Shown: positions 14,201-22,678 of the stretch, piece after piece
Layout of the letters: every line of letters begins with the position of its first letter
Numbering within the stretch: position 1 is the stretch's first letter
Assembly: GCF_010548465.1 (NCBI RefSeq)
Contig: NZ_JAAGMD010000073.1
Coordinates: forward strand, 1 to 64,000
Direction of reading: 5' to 3'
DNA length: 64,000 bases
DNA from: Streptomyces sp. SID14436
Lineage (GTDB): Bacteria > Actinomycetota > Actinomycetes > Streptomycetales > Streptomycetaceae
Program-made: the position numbers and the translations under genes
The notes under the pieces: generated by a model
Seen by the model: only the letters and a program-made list of their open reading frames with translations
Told to the model about the DNA's origin: nothing
Database searches by the model: none

Positions 14201-14698
14201 TCAACTGCAAGACCCGTACGGCGCCGGACCACCGCGGGCGGCAGGCAGCCGACGGACGTTGCCGACGGCGGCCGCCTGTTCCCGCAGCCGCTCGATCTCC
14301 ATCCGCTGGGCGGCGATCTGCGACAGAGCCCGCTCCCTGAAGTCAGTGAGCCCATCGATCTGCGCGTCACGCGCGGCGAGGCGCTCCTTCAGCCCGGAGA
14401 CCTGTTCTTTGAGGCGCTCGATCTGTGCAGCCCGCGGGTCTGGAATCACGCCCGTTTCCCGAAGCTCGGTCAACCGGCGCTCGAACTCCTCCGCCAGGTG
14501 TTGATAGGGACCTGGCCGCGGCGAGCCGTCGCGGTTCTTCTTGGGATAGAAGCCGGTGCGTGCGACCCCGGCTTGGGCCGCGAGGGTCTTGATGTCGCAC
14601 TTGCTGCCCGCGGGAACGTCACCGGCAAGGAGCCGCTCCATGACGTGCCGAATGGCCGCCTCGTTGTCCCGACGGGTCTCGTCGCTGATGCGGGCCAC
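14201..14698 (-). CDS. TnpC-like accessory transposition protein (DUF6262)
   Basis: A 165-residue protein with an N-terminal winged-helix-like part (KTLAAQAGVARTGFYPKKN) and a C-terminal coiled coil (IERLKEQVSGLKERLAARDA). This is the arrangement of TnpC proteins from Tn554-type elements, which assist the recombinases and affect orientation and frequency of integration. GTG 14698 is used because it opens at the end of the upstream recombinase gene. The preceding ATG 14703 reads another frame. It is the last gene of the four-gene transposition operon. Confidence 0.8.
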   Translation of the reverse strand: MARISDETRRDNEAAIRHVMERLLAGDVPAGSKCDIKTLAAQAGVARTGFYPKKNRDGSPRPGPYQHLAEEFERRLTELRETGVIPDPRAAQIERLKEQVSGLKERLAARDAQIDGLTDFRERALSQIAAQRMEIERLREQAAAVGNVRRLPAARGGPAPYGSCS

Positions 14699-14699
14699 G

Positions 14700-16880
14700 T
14701 CATGCCCCCGTTCCGGAGCGGGCGTCGATCTCGGCCAGCACCCGTTCATCGCGGGCGAGTTCCGTACCCAGCCGGGCCTTCTCCGTCCGCTGCGCGCGTC
14801 CGATGGTGGCGATGAAGACCTTCTTGCTCTCGGCACTGGCCGCCCATACCGGGCGATGCCCGGCATGGTGGGTGGCCTGGGGGCACCGCGCCGAATCGCA
14901 CATGCCGATCAAGGGCTCTGTCGCCCCGCGGGCGTGGGCCCCTGCGAGCTTGAGGCACAGCGCCTTGGACGGATCGAGGAACCAGCAGTAGTTCGCCGGC
15001 CCCAGGTGCAGGGCCTTGGCCCGCTTGGCGAGCAGGTTCGTCATCTCCTGGTCGCTGCGCTTGATGTTCGGCGCCCCGGAGGAATCCAGCTGTTCGTCGA
15101 CGAACGCGAAGAAGTCCAGGAGGTCACTGGCGCCAGGCCCCGCAGGCCGGATACCGTTCTGGTAGTCGTGGAAAGCGTCGAGGGCGACGCGCAACTTGTG
15201 CTCCCGCTCCTCTTGGCCGAACTCGGCCATCAGCACCGACTGGGCCCCACCGGGGCGGTCCGCATAGCCCTCCGTGGTGACCACGGAAATGTGCTTGAGA
15301 TGGATCTTGGCGGCCAGCAGACCACCGGGCCGGTGCGCCATTTCCACCGCGAGGGTTCTCCGTAGCATCCGCAGACTGACCGGCTCCTCGGGGATCGGCG
15401 CCAGCCCAAGGCGACGGCCGTCTGGGCCATTGACCCAGGTCAGGAACCATTCGTACGGGGTGAAGAAGGAGAGCGACTTGAACAGGTGACCGGTGTTCTT
15501 CACCGGGTCGGCGAGCGAGGCGGCCACGCCGGCGGTGTCGTACGCCTGCTTGATGGTCACCCACTGATCGTGTTCACCACCCAGCTTCCGGCCCTTGATG
15601 ACCTTGCCCTTCAGGCGGTAGCGGAGGCGGCCCTCGCCGAGCTGCTCGGGAGGCAGGCGGCAGTCGTGGGTCAGCTCGGCCAGTTCGCTCTTCCGCATCC
15701 CCGTCAGTGCGGCGAGCGCGATGACGCACGCTGTGCGGGCCCGGGAGAGCTGCAGTCGGGCCTCGGTGGTGTTCATCGGCAGGGTCCAGGGGACACTGCC
15801 CCGTCCGTCCGCGCGTTCGACCAGGGCGGCCGTCCGGCCCCAGCGTTTGGCCAGGCCGACTTCCCGGACGGCCTTCTCCAGGTGGCCGCGCAGGGTGGGC
15901 AGCCACCTGGAGTGGAAGGCATGCCGTCCGGTCTCGTGGGCGAGGGAGATCAGATTCACCCGCAGCAGCGGATCGTCCGGATCCCAGCCGTCCGCCAGCC
16001 GCTGGGACACGACGTGATCGAGGGCGACATCCAACGGATCGCCCTCTTGTATGTGCCGGTCGATGGCCTGCGCGACCTCGACCCTCCAGTCCGGACGCTC
16101 TCGGTTGTTGCGGCCCGGCCGGTTCGGCACCATCTCCTGCAACTGTTGCTGCAGCTCCATGACGTGCGGCGCCAGCACCTCCACCACGTACAGGGCCGCC
16201 GCGACGAGCGGTTGGAAGACGTCGTTGCTCAGCGGCGGTGTCGTGTTGCCCGTCCGACGGACCATCCCGGCGACGGAGTACGCCGTGCGTCGCCCCCACG
16301 GACGGAAGGCCGACACGTAGCCGTCTGCTGAGAACAATTCCTTGTAGTAGCCCAGCTCCTGGATGACCGCCACTACGTCCATGCGGTAGCCGGGGCTGCT
16401 GTCGCGGATCACGACGCCGTGCTTGTCCCGTACCTTCTTGCGAAGCTCCAGGTAGGCAGCACAGTGCTGCTGGGTGACCTCCCCGAGACTGTCCACGCCC
16501 TGTTCGGTGAGCCAGTTCAGCCAGCCGGTCAGCACGGTCAGCCGCCCGTGCACCGTGGCAATCAGCACCGGCGTTCGATAGGCGTGAGCAAGTTCCCGCA
16601 CAGCGCGGTGGTCCGGTGCAAGCCGGGCGAAGACGAACTCCTTCGCGAGTTCCCTCCACTGGGGATTGAGGATCTCGACGAAGGACAAGATCCGCGCGTA
16701 CCGCGCAAGGTACCGCGGCAGCCCGATGACACCAGTGAAGTCCCAGATTGCGTCGTCGAAGTGAGGATGCGGGCCCGCACCGTGAACCGGCAGACCGGCC
16801 GCAGCGCACACGTCTTCACCTCGAAAGACGGAACGCGAAAAGGCAGCCGCGAGGCCCGCGGGCCGGTGCAGGGTGGTCAT
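14700..16880 (-). CDS. Tn554 TnpB-like tyrosine recombinase, 726 aa
   Basis: A large tyrosine recombinase. Catalytic box I is Arg396 in LTGMRKSEL, box II is SLRMLRRTLAVEMAH with Arg507, and the tail box LKHISVVTTEGYA holds His530 and the nucleophile candidate Tyr539. Before the catalytic domain is a long N-terminal SAM-like/DNA-binding region, and after it a Cys/His segment (GMCDSARCPQATHH) suggestive of a zinc site. ATG 16880 overlaps the upstream stop as ATGA, so translation is coupled. Size and gene order fit TnpB of Tn554-like transposons. Confidence 0.88.
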   Translation of the reverse strand: MTTLHRPAGLAAAFSRSVFRGEDVCAAAGLPVHGAGPHPHFDDAIWDFTGVIGLPRYLARYARILSFVEILNPQWRELAKEFVFARLAPDHRAVRELAHAYRTPVLIATVHGRLTVLTGWLNWLTEQGVDSLGEVTQQHCAAYLELRKKVRDKHGVVIRDSSPGYRMDVVAVIQELGYYKELFSADGYVSAFRPWGRRTAYSVAGMVRRTGNTTPPLSNDVFQPLVAAALYVVEVLAPHVMELQQQLQEMVPNRPGRNNRERPDWRVEVAQAIDRHIQEGDPLDVALDHVVSQRLADGWDPDDPLLRVNLISLAHETGRHAFHSRWLPTLRGHLEKAVREVGLAKRWGRTAALVERADGRGSVPWTLPMNTTEARLQLSRARTACVIALAALTGMRKSELAELTHDCRLPPEQLGEGRLRYRLKGKVIKGRKLGGEHDQWVTIKQAYDTAGVAASLADPVKNTGHLFKSLSFFTPYEWFLTWVNGPDGRRLGLAPIPEEPVSLRMLRRTLAVEMAHRPGGLLAAKIHLKHISVVTTEGYADRPGGAQSVLMAEFGQEEREHKLRVALDAFHDYQNGIRPAGPGASDLLDFFAFVDEQLDSSGAPNIKRSDQEMTNLLAKRAKALHLGPANYCWFLDPSKALCLKLAGAHARGATEPLIGMCDSARCPQATHHAGHRPVWAASAESKKVFIATIGRAQRTEKARLGTELARDERVLAEIDARSGTGA

Positions 16881-18655
16881 ACGGTGTGCTCCTCAGGTCG
16901 CAGGGGAAGCTCGACATCGGAGTCGGTGACCTCGGCAGCGGCTGCCCGCAGCGCGTGCTCGGAGAAGTACCGGTCGGGGGTCAGGATCTCGTCGAGACGG
17001 TGGGCGTACGGGCCGAAGACGGGGATGAACTCGGCGGTGGTCATCTGCTCCCACTGACGGGAGAAGAACGCCCGTAGTCGCAGCAGGTTCGGCAGATGGC
17101 GGGGGGCGAACAAGGCCAGCGGACACAGCAGGCACACCCACGGACGTGCCGGACAGGGCTTGCCCTTCGGCCCGTGAAGTCCCGACATCTGATCTCCACA
17201 TGCCGCAGTGAATACGTCGCGCTGCCCGGACAGGAGCTGCGCCAAGGCGTTGTCATCCAGGCCGAGCCGCTTCATGTGCTCGGGATAGTTCTCCACCAGG
17301 TCGGCCATTTCAGCGGTGGCCAGCACCAAGGGCGGCAGCGCCCGGCGAACGAGGTCCTCCTGCGCCTGGACGATGATGTCTTCCACCGCCTCACGCTGAG
17401 ACGGCGTCGTGTTCGTCAGATAGTGATCACCCTCGATGCCGGGGGACCGGTTCGGATCCAGCGTGGACCGGCGGCTGCCGCGCCAGTGCGACCGGTCTTG
17501 CAGCGCGTCGTGAGTAGTGCGGATGCGGTGCAGGTGAAGGGCCAGGGGGAGACCGTCGTCACCGGTCATCTGCGCGGGGCGCCCGTCCTCGTCGACGGCC
17601 TGGCGCCGCTCCACCCAGGCGCATATGGACAGGCGCGTGGCCGGCTTGGCCAGCCATCGCTCTCCCGCCCATGTGCCACTCGGCGTGAAACGCACCCAGA
17701 GCTCGGGGCGCAGTTCCTCGGGCGCGAAGCGGCGGGCCACCGCAGAGTGATCGAGCCACTGCTCCAGCAGGCGAGTGGCCTGACGTGACAGAGCAAGGCT
17801 CTCCGCCGCTGTGCGGCCCTTGACGTAGCTGAGGAGGATCTTCTCGTCACCCGCCCACTCGATGTCGTCGAGTCCCAGGTCCGCGATCCCGTCCGGCACG
17901 ACCCCGGTGTAGGCGCCGAACAGCAGCTGATAGGCGATGATCACGTCCAGGGTCGGGATCAGCGGATCCAGCACCGCGCGAAGACCGACCCCGTATCTCT
18001 GCCGGAAGGGGAACGAGCCGCGGTCTGCCATCTCGTTGACGAGCGGGTCGGGCCCGTGGTGAAGCACCAGCCAGTGATGGGCAGTGCGCTCACGGAGCGC
18101 AGCCCCTGGCCCGTCAGCTGACGAAGCCTGCTCACGGGCCGCGCAGAACGCGCGGAACGCGCCATCGACCTCGTCGCGGCAGGTACGGATGAGCCGGGCC
18201 CATTCGGCCTCGCTGTACGGCTGGTGCGAGCCGTACCGCTCGCCCGTGTTGAACAGCCGGCCATCGACGAACGCGCGCACGTCCGGCGCCAGAATCTGAT
18301 CCTGGTCGTCGGCGCAACGCAACATCGCCCGCAGCGCGCTCTCCTGGGAGGATCGCACCCCTTGCCGCCAGTACCGGGCGAGGAGCGCGCGCGTCAGGTC
18401 GGAGGCCCCGCCGGAGAACCCGAACTCGACCAGCCAGTCGGTGAAGCCGCGGACGGCCGTGAGGTAGAGGTCGATCCCTCCCGCGCTGTCGACCTGCCCG
18501 TGCGGATGGACAAGATCCGTAACGCCTTCCAGCAGAGTGCGTGCCAGCCCCGGGAGCTCCACTCGTCGCCGCACACGCAGGGGACGGCGGTACTCCGACC
18601 CGTCGCTGAAGACGCAGTGCACACCCAGCGGGTCAAGGGTGACGGTGGCCGGCAT
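16877..18655 (-). CDS. Middle recombinase-like protein of the transposition operon, 592 aa
   Basis: The protein has the overall plan of a tyrosine recombinase. The first catalytic region reads GAYTGVVPDGIADL, without the Arg expected after TG. A HRIRTTH motif resembles box II, and a Tyr-containing segment GDHYLTNTTPSQ follows. A Cys cluster occurs near the C-terminus (CPARPWVCLLCPLALF). It is therefore probably a structural or non-catalytic subunit acting with the two flanking recombinases. Its ATG shares the bases TGATG with the upstream gene end, and its stop overlaps the downstream start. Confidence 0.78.
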   Translation of the reverse strand: MPATVTLDPLGVHCVFSDGSEYRRPLRVRRRVELPGLARTLLEGVTDLVHPHGQVDSAGGIDLYLTAVRGFTDWLVEFGFSGGASDLTRALLARYWRQGVRSSQESALRAMLRCADDQDQILAPDVRAFVDGRLFNTGERYGSHQPYSEAEWARLIRTCRDEVDGAFRAFCAAREQASSADGPGAALRERTAHHWLVLHHGPDPLVNEMADRGSFPFRQRYGVGLRAVLDPLIPTLDVIIAYQLLFGAYTGVVPDGIADLGLDDIEWAGDEKILLSYVKGRTAAESLALSRQATRLLEQWLDHSAVARRFAPEELRPELWVRFTPSGTWAGERWLAKPATRLSICAWVERRQAVDEDGRPAQMTGDDGLPLALHLHRIRTTHDALQDRSHWRGSRRSTLDPNRSPGIEGDHYLTNTTPSQREAVEDIIVQAQEDLVRRALPPLVLATAEMADLVENYPEHMKRLGLDDNALAQLLSGQRDVFTAACGDQMSGLHGPKGKPCPARPWVCLLCPLALFAPRHLPNLLRLRAFFSRQWEQMTTAEFIPVFGPYAHRLDEILTPDRYFSEHALRAAAAEVTDSDVELPLRPEEHTV

Positions 18656-20115
18656 CAGACCACCGCCAGTTCGTCGTCGAACTCAGTCTCGAGCTCCAGC
18701 TCGGCCTCCTCGTCCAGCAGCCCGTACTCCTTGCCGACCCGCCGATACAGGGAGGTGAACAGGCGGAGCACGTCCAGGCGGTGGAGGTACGCTTCCGTGG
18801 TCAGTGAACTGGTATGTCCGAGCAGATCGCGCAGAATCAGAAGCGGCTCTTGGGTCCGCAGGTAGTGCGCCAGGGCGGCATCGTCGTCGGTGTCGCGGAC
18901 CTGTCGTGCAGCCTGCTCGTACCAGCCACGCATCAGCCGCGCCATGGTCGCCATGGCCATGGTGTGACGTAGCCGGTGCGGATTGACGTGCGGGAAGCGC
19001 GGCTCGTAACGCTCGCGGATGCGGTCAGAGGTCCTGGCGAAAACCGTGGCCCATCCGGTGAATGGACGTCCCTGGCCCCACACCGAGAGCAGCATCGAAC
19101 CGCCCTCCGGGGCGACCAGACGCCGCCGTTCGTCAGGCCCGAGCGAACTCCACTGCACACGGACCCCGTTGACGCGTCCGCCCCGCTGATCGGCGTCCGT
19201 CACGAACAGCGGCTCTCCCCAGCGGGCCGGCGGACGCCACGACGATCCGAACGTTGCCGCTGCCCGGTCGAGCGAGATGTAGGAGTGCAGCTCGACCAGC
19301 GAGTCGTAGTCGATCCACGACTCGCGGTACTTGCTTCCCTTGGTGATTCCGGAAGGGACTGGGAACGACACTGGCACCGCGGTCCGTCGCGAGGGAAGCA
19401 GGGGCACCTCGCAGACCAGCAGGTATGTGTACTCCTGGCTGCGTAGTCCGCTGGAGACGATCATTCGGCCGACCGCCGAGTTCCGGGCCAACTCCCGTCC
19501 TCGGTAGCGCAGATCCCGCTCCCCGTCGGGGCTCAGGCCCGCCAACCCCTTCAGGAACATGTCCGTGAAGTCGTCGTCGAGATACTTGATCGTCACATGA
19601 GGCTTGGCTTGGCGCCGCCGTGACTGGTTGACCCGTCCGCGACGGACTTGCCCCTTGAAGGCCCAGACCGCCTGCCGGTACGTGAACGGCTCGGAGTCGG
19701 CGTACTCCTCATCCTTCGCCCACTTGTAGAACCCCGCCAGAATCCCCATGTTCTGGTTCCACGTGGACGCCTCGAAGCGATGCTTGATGGGGCCCTGGGC
19801 GCGATAGACGGAGTACGCGCCCAACGCCGCCTTCAGACGACGCCGCGTGTCGAACAGGGCGACTCCGTGCTCGGATATGAACTCCAGCCACTCACGCACC
19901 GTACGCACGTAGTAGGGCCACGAATTCGGCGATGGGCATCCATTCGCTGGCAGCTCGCAGGCCCAGCAGTTGATCACGGTTGTGGGACGGACACCGTTGC
20001 TGTCCTCGAAGAGAAGGTCGTCGTCGAACAGCAACGGCATCCCCTCCGGGATCGCCGGCCTGAACGCAAGTCCCCAGGACTCCCAGCCTGCTGATGAGTA
20101 CGTCGATTGGTGCAT
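18655..20115 (-). CDS. Tn554 TnpA-like tyrosine recombinase, 486 aa
   Basis: First gene of the transposition operon. A complete catalytic set is visible: Arg225 in SSGLRSQEYTYL, His380 and Arg383 in PHRLRHTMA, His434 in LLGHTSSLTTEAYL, and nucleophile Tyr443. An N-terminal SAM-like core-binding domain precedes it (about 65-160). It would cut and join element ends through a phosphotyrosine link, probably together with the next two proteins. ATG 20115 lies about 88 bases from the neighbouring chromosomal gene, so this end of the element is very close to the gene start. Confidence 0.9.
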   Translation of the reverse strand: MHQSTYSSAGWESWGLAFRPAIPEGMPLLFDDDLLFEDSNGVRPTTVINCWACELPANGCPSPNSWPYYVRTVREWLEFISEHGVALFDTRRRLKAALGAYSVYRAQGPIKHRFEASTWNQNMGILAGFYKWAKDEEYADSEPFTYRQAVWAFKGQVRRGRVNQSRRRQAKPHVTIKYLDDDFTDMFLKGLAGLSPDGERDLRYRGRELARNSAVGRMIVSSGLRSQEYTYLLVCEVPLLPSRRTAVPVSFPVPSGITKGSKYRESWIDYDSLVELHSYISLDRAAATFGSSWRPPARWGEPLFVTDADQRGGRVNGVRVQWSSLGPDERRRLVAPEGGSMLLSVWGQGRPFTGWATVFARTSDRIRERYEPRFPHVNPHRLRHTMAMATMARLMRGWYEQAARQVRDTDDDAALAHYLRTQEPLLILRDLLGHTSSLTTEAYLHRLDVLRLFTSLYRRVGKEYGLLDEEAELELETEFDDELAVV

Positions 20116-20119
20116 GGCC

Positions 20120-20195
20120 GATGAGTATCAATGCAACCCGGCTGAGTGCAACACACAAACGAGCAGGTCAGGTGGCACATCAGGCAGTAAGCAAC
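20120..20195 (-). promoter_or_regulatory. Candidate promoter of the recombinase operon and right element end
   Basis: This 76-base stretch is richer in A and T than its surroundings. On the minus strand TTGCAC and TACTCA about 18 bp apart precede the tnpA-like ATG, and the hexamer GTTGCA occurs twice. The element border is expected here, but the joint itself cannot be placed. Confidence 0.35.
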
Positions 20196-20202
20196 ACCGT
20201 CG

Positions 20203-20688
20203 TTAAGCGGGAACAAGCAGGTACTCCGCCCACACCGTCTTGCCCGGGCCGTCGCACCGCGGACACCAGCCCCAGCGGGCGGCCAGCCCCGCCACCAGGA
20301 GCAGCCCCCGGCCCCCCACGTCCTCCGGCCCCGGCGCCCGCGGCTCCACCCTTTCGGGCGGGGTCCGGTCGCCCCGCGTGTCGGTGACCTCGATCCGCAC
20401 GGTGCCGGGGCACCCGGTCACCTCCATCCGGAGGTGGAAGTCCCGGCCGCCCACATGACCGTGTCGCACGGCGTTGGCGGTCAGCTCGCCGACGACCACC
20501 ACGATCTCGTCGTGCGGTCCCGTCCCGTACGGGACACCCCAGGCGTCCAGCCGGTGCGCGGACAGCCGGCGGGCGAGACGGGCACCGCGCGGGGTGGAGG
20601 TGAACCGCATCTCGAAGGCGCGGCTCGGAGCATCGGCCGAAGCCGCGGACCGGACGGTGCCGACGGCACCCGGGAGTTGATTCGTCAC
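20203..20688 (-). CDS. ATP-binding regulatory protein (RsbW/SpoIIAB-like)
   Basis: A protein of about 161 residues with the HATPase fold of anti-sigma-factor kinases: N box ELTANAVRHG, G1 region VTDTRGD, G2 box GGRGLLLVAGLAARWG. Streptomyces has dozens of these, usually next to an XRE regulator and a DUF397 protein, as here. GTG 20688 is chosen because conserved sequence starts shortly afterwards; GTG 20697 is equally possible. Its stop abuts the right end of the mobile element, so the last residues could have been altered by the insertion. Confidence 0.82.
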   Translation of the reverse strand: MTNQLPGAVGTVRSAASADAPSRAFEMRFTSTPRGARLARRLSAHRLDAWGVPYGTGPHDEIVVVVGELTANAVRHGHVGGRDFHLRMEVTGCPGTVRIEVTDTRGDRTPPERVEPRAPGPEDVGGRGLLLVAGLAARWGWCPRCDGPGKTVWAEYLLVPA

Positions 20689-20840
20689 GCCGTCCACCGT
20701 CCCGCCGGTCGCGCAGTGTGACCAGCGGTGACCCGACGACGCGGCCCGTTGTACGCGCGGCGCCTCCCCGCGTACGCGGCGCGGGGCGTGACGCGACCAC
20801 GGGCGCCGCCGTTGGGCACGGGAGGCGACAGGGGACACCG

Positions 20841-21710
20841 ATGACCGAGGGCACGGAGCCGGGGGGCGAGGCCGTCATGGCCGACGACACGGAGGGGACG
20901 ACCGCCGACACGTCGGGGCAGGCGGTCGTCGCCGCGTTCGGGCAGACACTGAAGACACTGCGCCTGCGAGCGGGCCTGGAACGCGAGGAGTTCGGACGCC
21001 GCATCGGCTACTCGGCCTCCACGATCGCGTCCTACGAACAGGGCCGACGCATCCCGTCTCCGCGGACCATCGAGCGCGCGGACGAGGTGCTGGGCGCGGA
21101 CGGTCTGCTGACGGTGTGGAAGGAGCAGGTGGAGCGGGCGCAGTACCCGGTGTTCTTCCAGGGGATGGCGAGTCTGGAGAAGGTGGCCATCGAACTGCTG
21201 TCGTACGACACGCTCGTGGTCAAGGGCCTCCTCCAGACCGAGGCCTACATGAGAGCCGTACTGGCCATGCGGCGGCCGCCCCTGGACGAGGAGACCATCG
21301 AGCAGCGGGTCGCGGCGCGCCTCGCCCGCCGGGACATCTTCGACCGGCCGTCCGCGCCGCTGCTGAGTTTCGTCATGGACGAGTCCGTGCTGCGGCGCCC
21401 GCTGGGCGGAACCGGCGTGCTCCGGGGGCAGTTGGAGCACCTGCTCGTCGTCGGCCGCAAGCGCAACGTCGAGATCCAGATCGCTCCGCTCCGCTGCGAG
21501 GAAAGCGCGGGTGTGGACGGGCCGTTCACGGTCGTCACGCGTGACGACGGCAGGAAGTTCGCGTACACGGAGGCCCAGGGGACCAGCACTCTCCAGACCG
21601 ACCCGCAGCAGACGGCACTCGCCGCCGCCCGCTATGGGATTATCCGATCCCAGGCTCTCACCCCGAGAGAGTCCCTGGAGTTCATCGAGAGGTTGCTGGG
21701 AGCGCTATGA
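20841..21710 (+). CDS. XRE-family regulator with DUF5753 domain (Scr1 TA-like)
   Basis: A 289-residue protein with an N-terminal XRE helix-turn-helix (about 30-90; FGRRIGYSASTIASYEQGRR). It is followed by the long C-terminal domain usual for Streptomyces Scr1/DUF5753 regulators (VKGLLQTEAYMRAVL ... VEIQIAPL). It starts at ATG 20841 with GGAGG upstream and overlaps the DUF397 gene by four bases (ATGA), the typical two-gene unit. Such pairs affect development or resemble toxin-antitoxin systems; the specific target is unknown. Confidence 0.9.
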   Translation: MTEGTEPGGEAVMADDTEGTTADTSGQAVVAAFGQTLKTLRLRAGLEREEFGRRIGYSASTIASYEQGRRIPSPRTIERADEVLGADGLLTVWKEQVERAQYPVFFQGMASLEKVAIELLSYDTLVVKGLLQTEAYMRAVLAMRRPPLDEETIEQRVAARLARRDIFDRPSAPLLSFVMDESVLRRPLGGTGVLRGQLEHLLVVGRKRNVEIQIAPLRCEESAGVDGPFTVVTRDDGRKFAYTEAQGTSTLQTDPQQTALAAARYGIIRSQALTPRESLEFIERLLGAL

Positions 21711-21904
21711 ACACCGCCGAGTCCTCACCCGTCACGCTCGACCTCACCTGGCACAAGAGCAGTTACAGCGGAGCAGAGGGCGGGGACTGCGTCGAGGTCG
21801 CCGCCGGTACGGGATCGGTGCACATCCGGGACTCCAAGGCCGTGACGGGTCCCGTCGTCGAGGTGTCGCGCGAGGCGTGGACGGACTTCGTCGAACACGC
21901 CTGA
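21707..21904 (+). CDS. DUF397 protein
   Basis: A 65-residue protein with the DUF397 hallmarks WHKSSYSGAEGGDCVEVA, VHIRDSK and a C-terminal FVEHA helix. It is the usual small partner of the XRE/DUF5753 regulator encoded immediately upstream, with which it overlaps by four bases. The literature on such pairs suggests the small protein may be held in check by, or modulate, the regulator. Confidence 0.92.
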   Translation: MNTAESSPVTLDLTWHKSSYSGAEGGDCVEVAAGTGSVHIRDSKAVTGPVVEVSREAWTDFVEHA

Positions 21905-21930
21905 CACCGTCCCACCCCGCTCCGTCGAAG

Positions 21931-21968
21931 CGGGAGCCCTGCTCTCCACCCGGAGGGCAGGGCTCCCG
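21931..21968 (+). terminator. Strong hairpin after the XRE/DUF397 unit
   Basis: CGGGAGCCCTGC (21931-21942) pairs perfectly with GCAGGGCTCCCG (21957-21968) around a 14-base loop, 27 bases after the DUF397 stop. The T/C-rich run GCTTTCCCC follows. Confidence 0.8.
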
Positions 21969-22045
21969 GCTTTCCCCTTCACCAACTCCCGGGATTCCAT
22001 GCCCTCTGGCAGACCGTCCTCCTCGTCACCCCCGCACGTACGGCT

Positions 22046-22558
22046 GTGGCCCTGCTGCTCGCCCCGCTCGCGGTGACGGCGCTGCTCGTCCTGGAGACCC
22101 GCTGGGCGGAGGGGATGCGCACGGCGGGCCGCATCGGGCTCGTCCTCTACGCCTCGGTGGTCATCGCCGCCACGTTCTCGCTGAGCCCCGCGGAGACCGG
22201 GGGCGGCGGGCTCTCCTTCGGTTCACTCGGTTACCTCCAGTCCGGAGGCGAGAACCTCGGCAGCATGGAGAAGGACATGATCGTCAGGCAGTCCCTGGCG
22301 AACCTGCTGATGTTCGTGCCGCTCCCCGTGCTGATCAGCCTCTCGCGCCCGGGGACACGGGCCTGGGTCACGCTGGGCTCCTGTGTGACCCTCACGTTCG
22401 TGATCGAGACGGTGCAGTTCCTCGTGGGCGGAGGCCGGGTGGCCGACGCCGAGGACTTCCTGCTGAACTCCCTCGGCGCGGGCGCCGGCCTCCTCGTCCT
22501 CGCGACCGCCCGCAGACTGGCCGCACTGGCCCGTTCGTCCAGTTCGGCGGCACCGTAG
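22046..22558 (+). CDS. VanZ-family membrane protein
   Basis: A protein of about 170 residues with four hydrophobic segments and the VanZ-like core ANLLMFVPLPVLISL, TFVIETVQFL and DAEDFLLNSLGAGAGLL. VanZ proteins lower glycopeptide binding in some hosts; in Streptomyces the role is mostly unknown. GTG 22046 has no ribosome site, and the frame upstream (LWQTVLLVTPARTA) looks like genuine N-terminal VanZ sequence, yet no start codon was found before the terminator. The annotated start may therefore be too short. Confidence 0.72.
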   Translation: MALLLAPLAVTALLVLETRWAEGMRTAGRIGLVLYASVVIAATFSLSPAETGGGGLSFGSLGYLQSGGENLGSMEKDMIVRQSLANLLMFVPLPVLISLSRPGTRAWVTLGSCVTLTFVIETVQFLVGGGRVADAEDFLLNSLGAGAGLLVLATARRLAALARSSSSAAP

Positions 22559-22678
22559 ACGGCGGACGAGCACACCACCGCGGCCCGCAGCCGAGCACGC
22601 CTGCATGGAACAGTGGCAGTGTCCGAGCCGCGGTGTGAGGGTGGGAGGGAACGGGGGACGTCTTCGGAGGAGCACCCC

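Larger units (their letters stand above)
1539..20202. mobile_element. Mercury-resistance island with Tn554-like transposition module
   Basis: Tyrosine-recombinase genes at the right end, a cargo composed almost entirely of mercury and thiol-redox genes, and flanking ordinary Streptomyces genes on both sides indicate one transferred block of about 18.7 kb. The right end must lie between the tnpA-like start (20115) and the stop at 20203 of the neighbouring ATP-binding-protein gene. The left end lies somewhere in 1335-1540. No terminal repeats were found by eye, which fits Tn554-type elements that make no target duplication. The exact ends are not determined. Confidence 0.55.
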
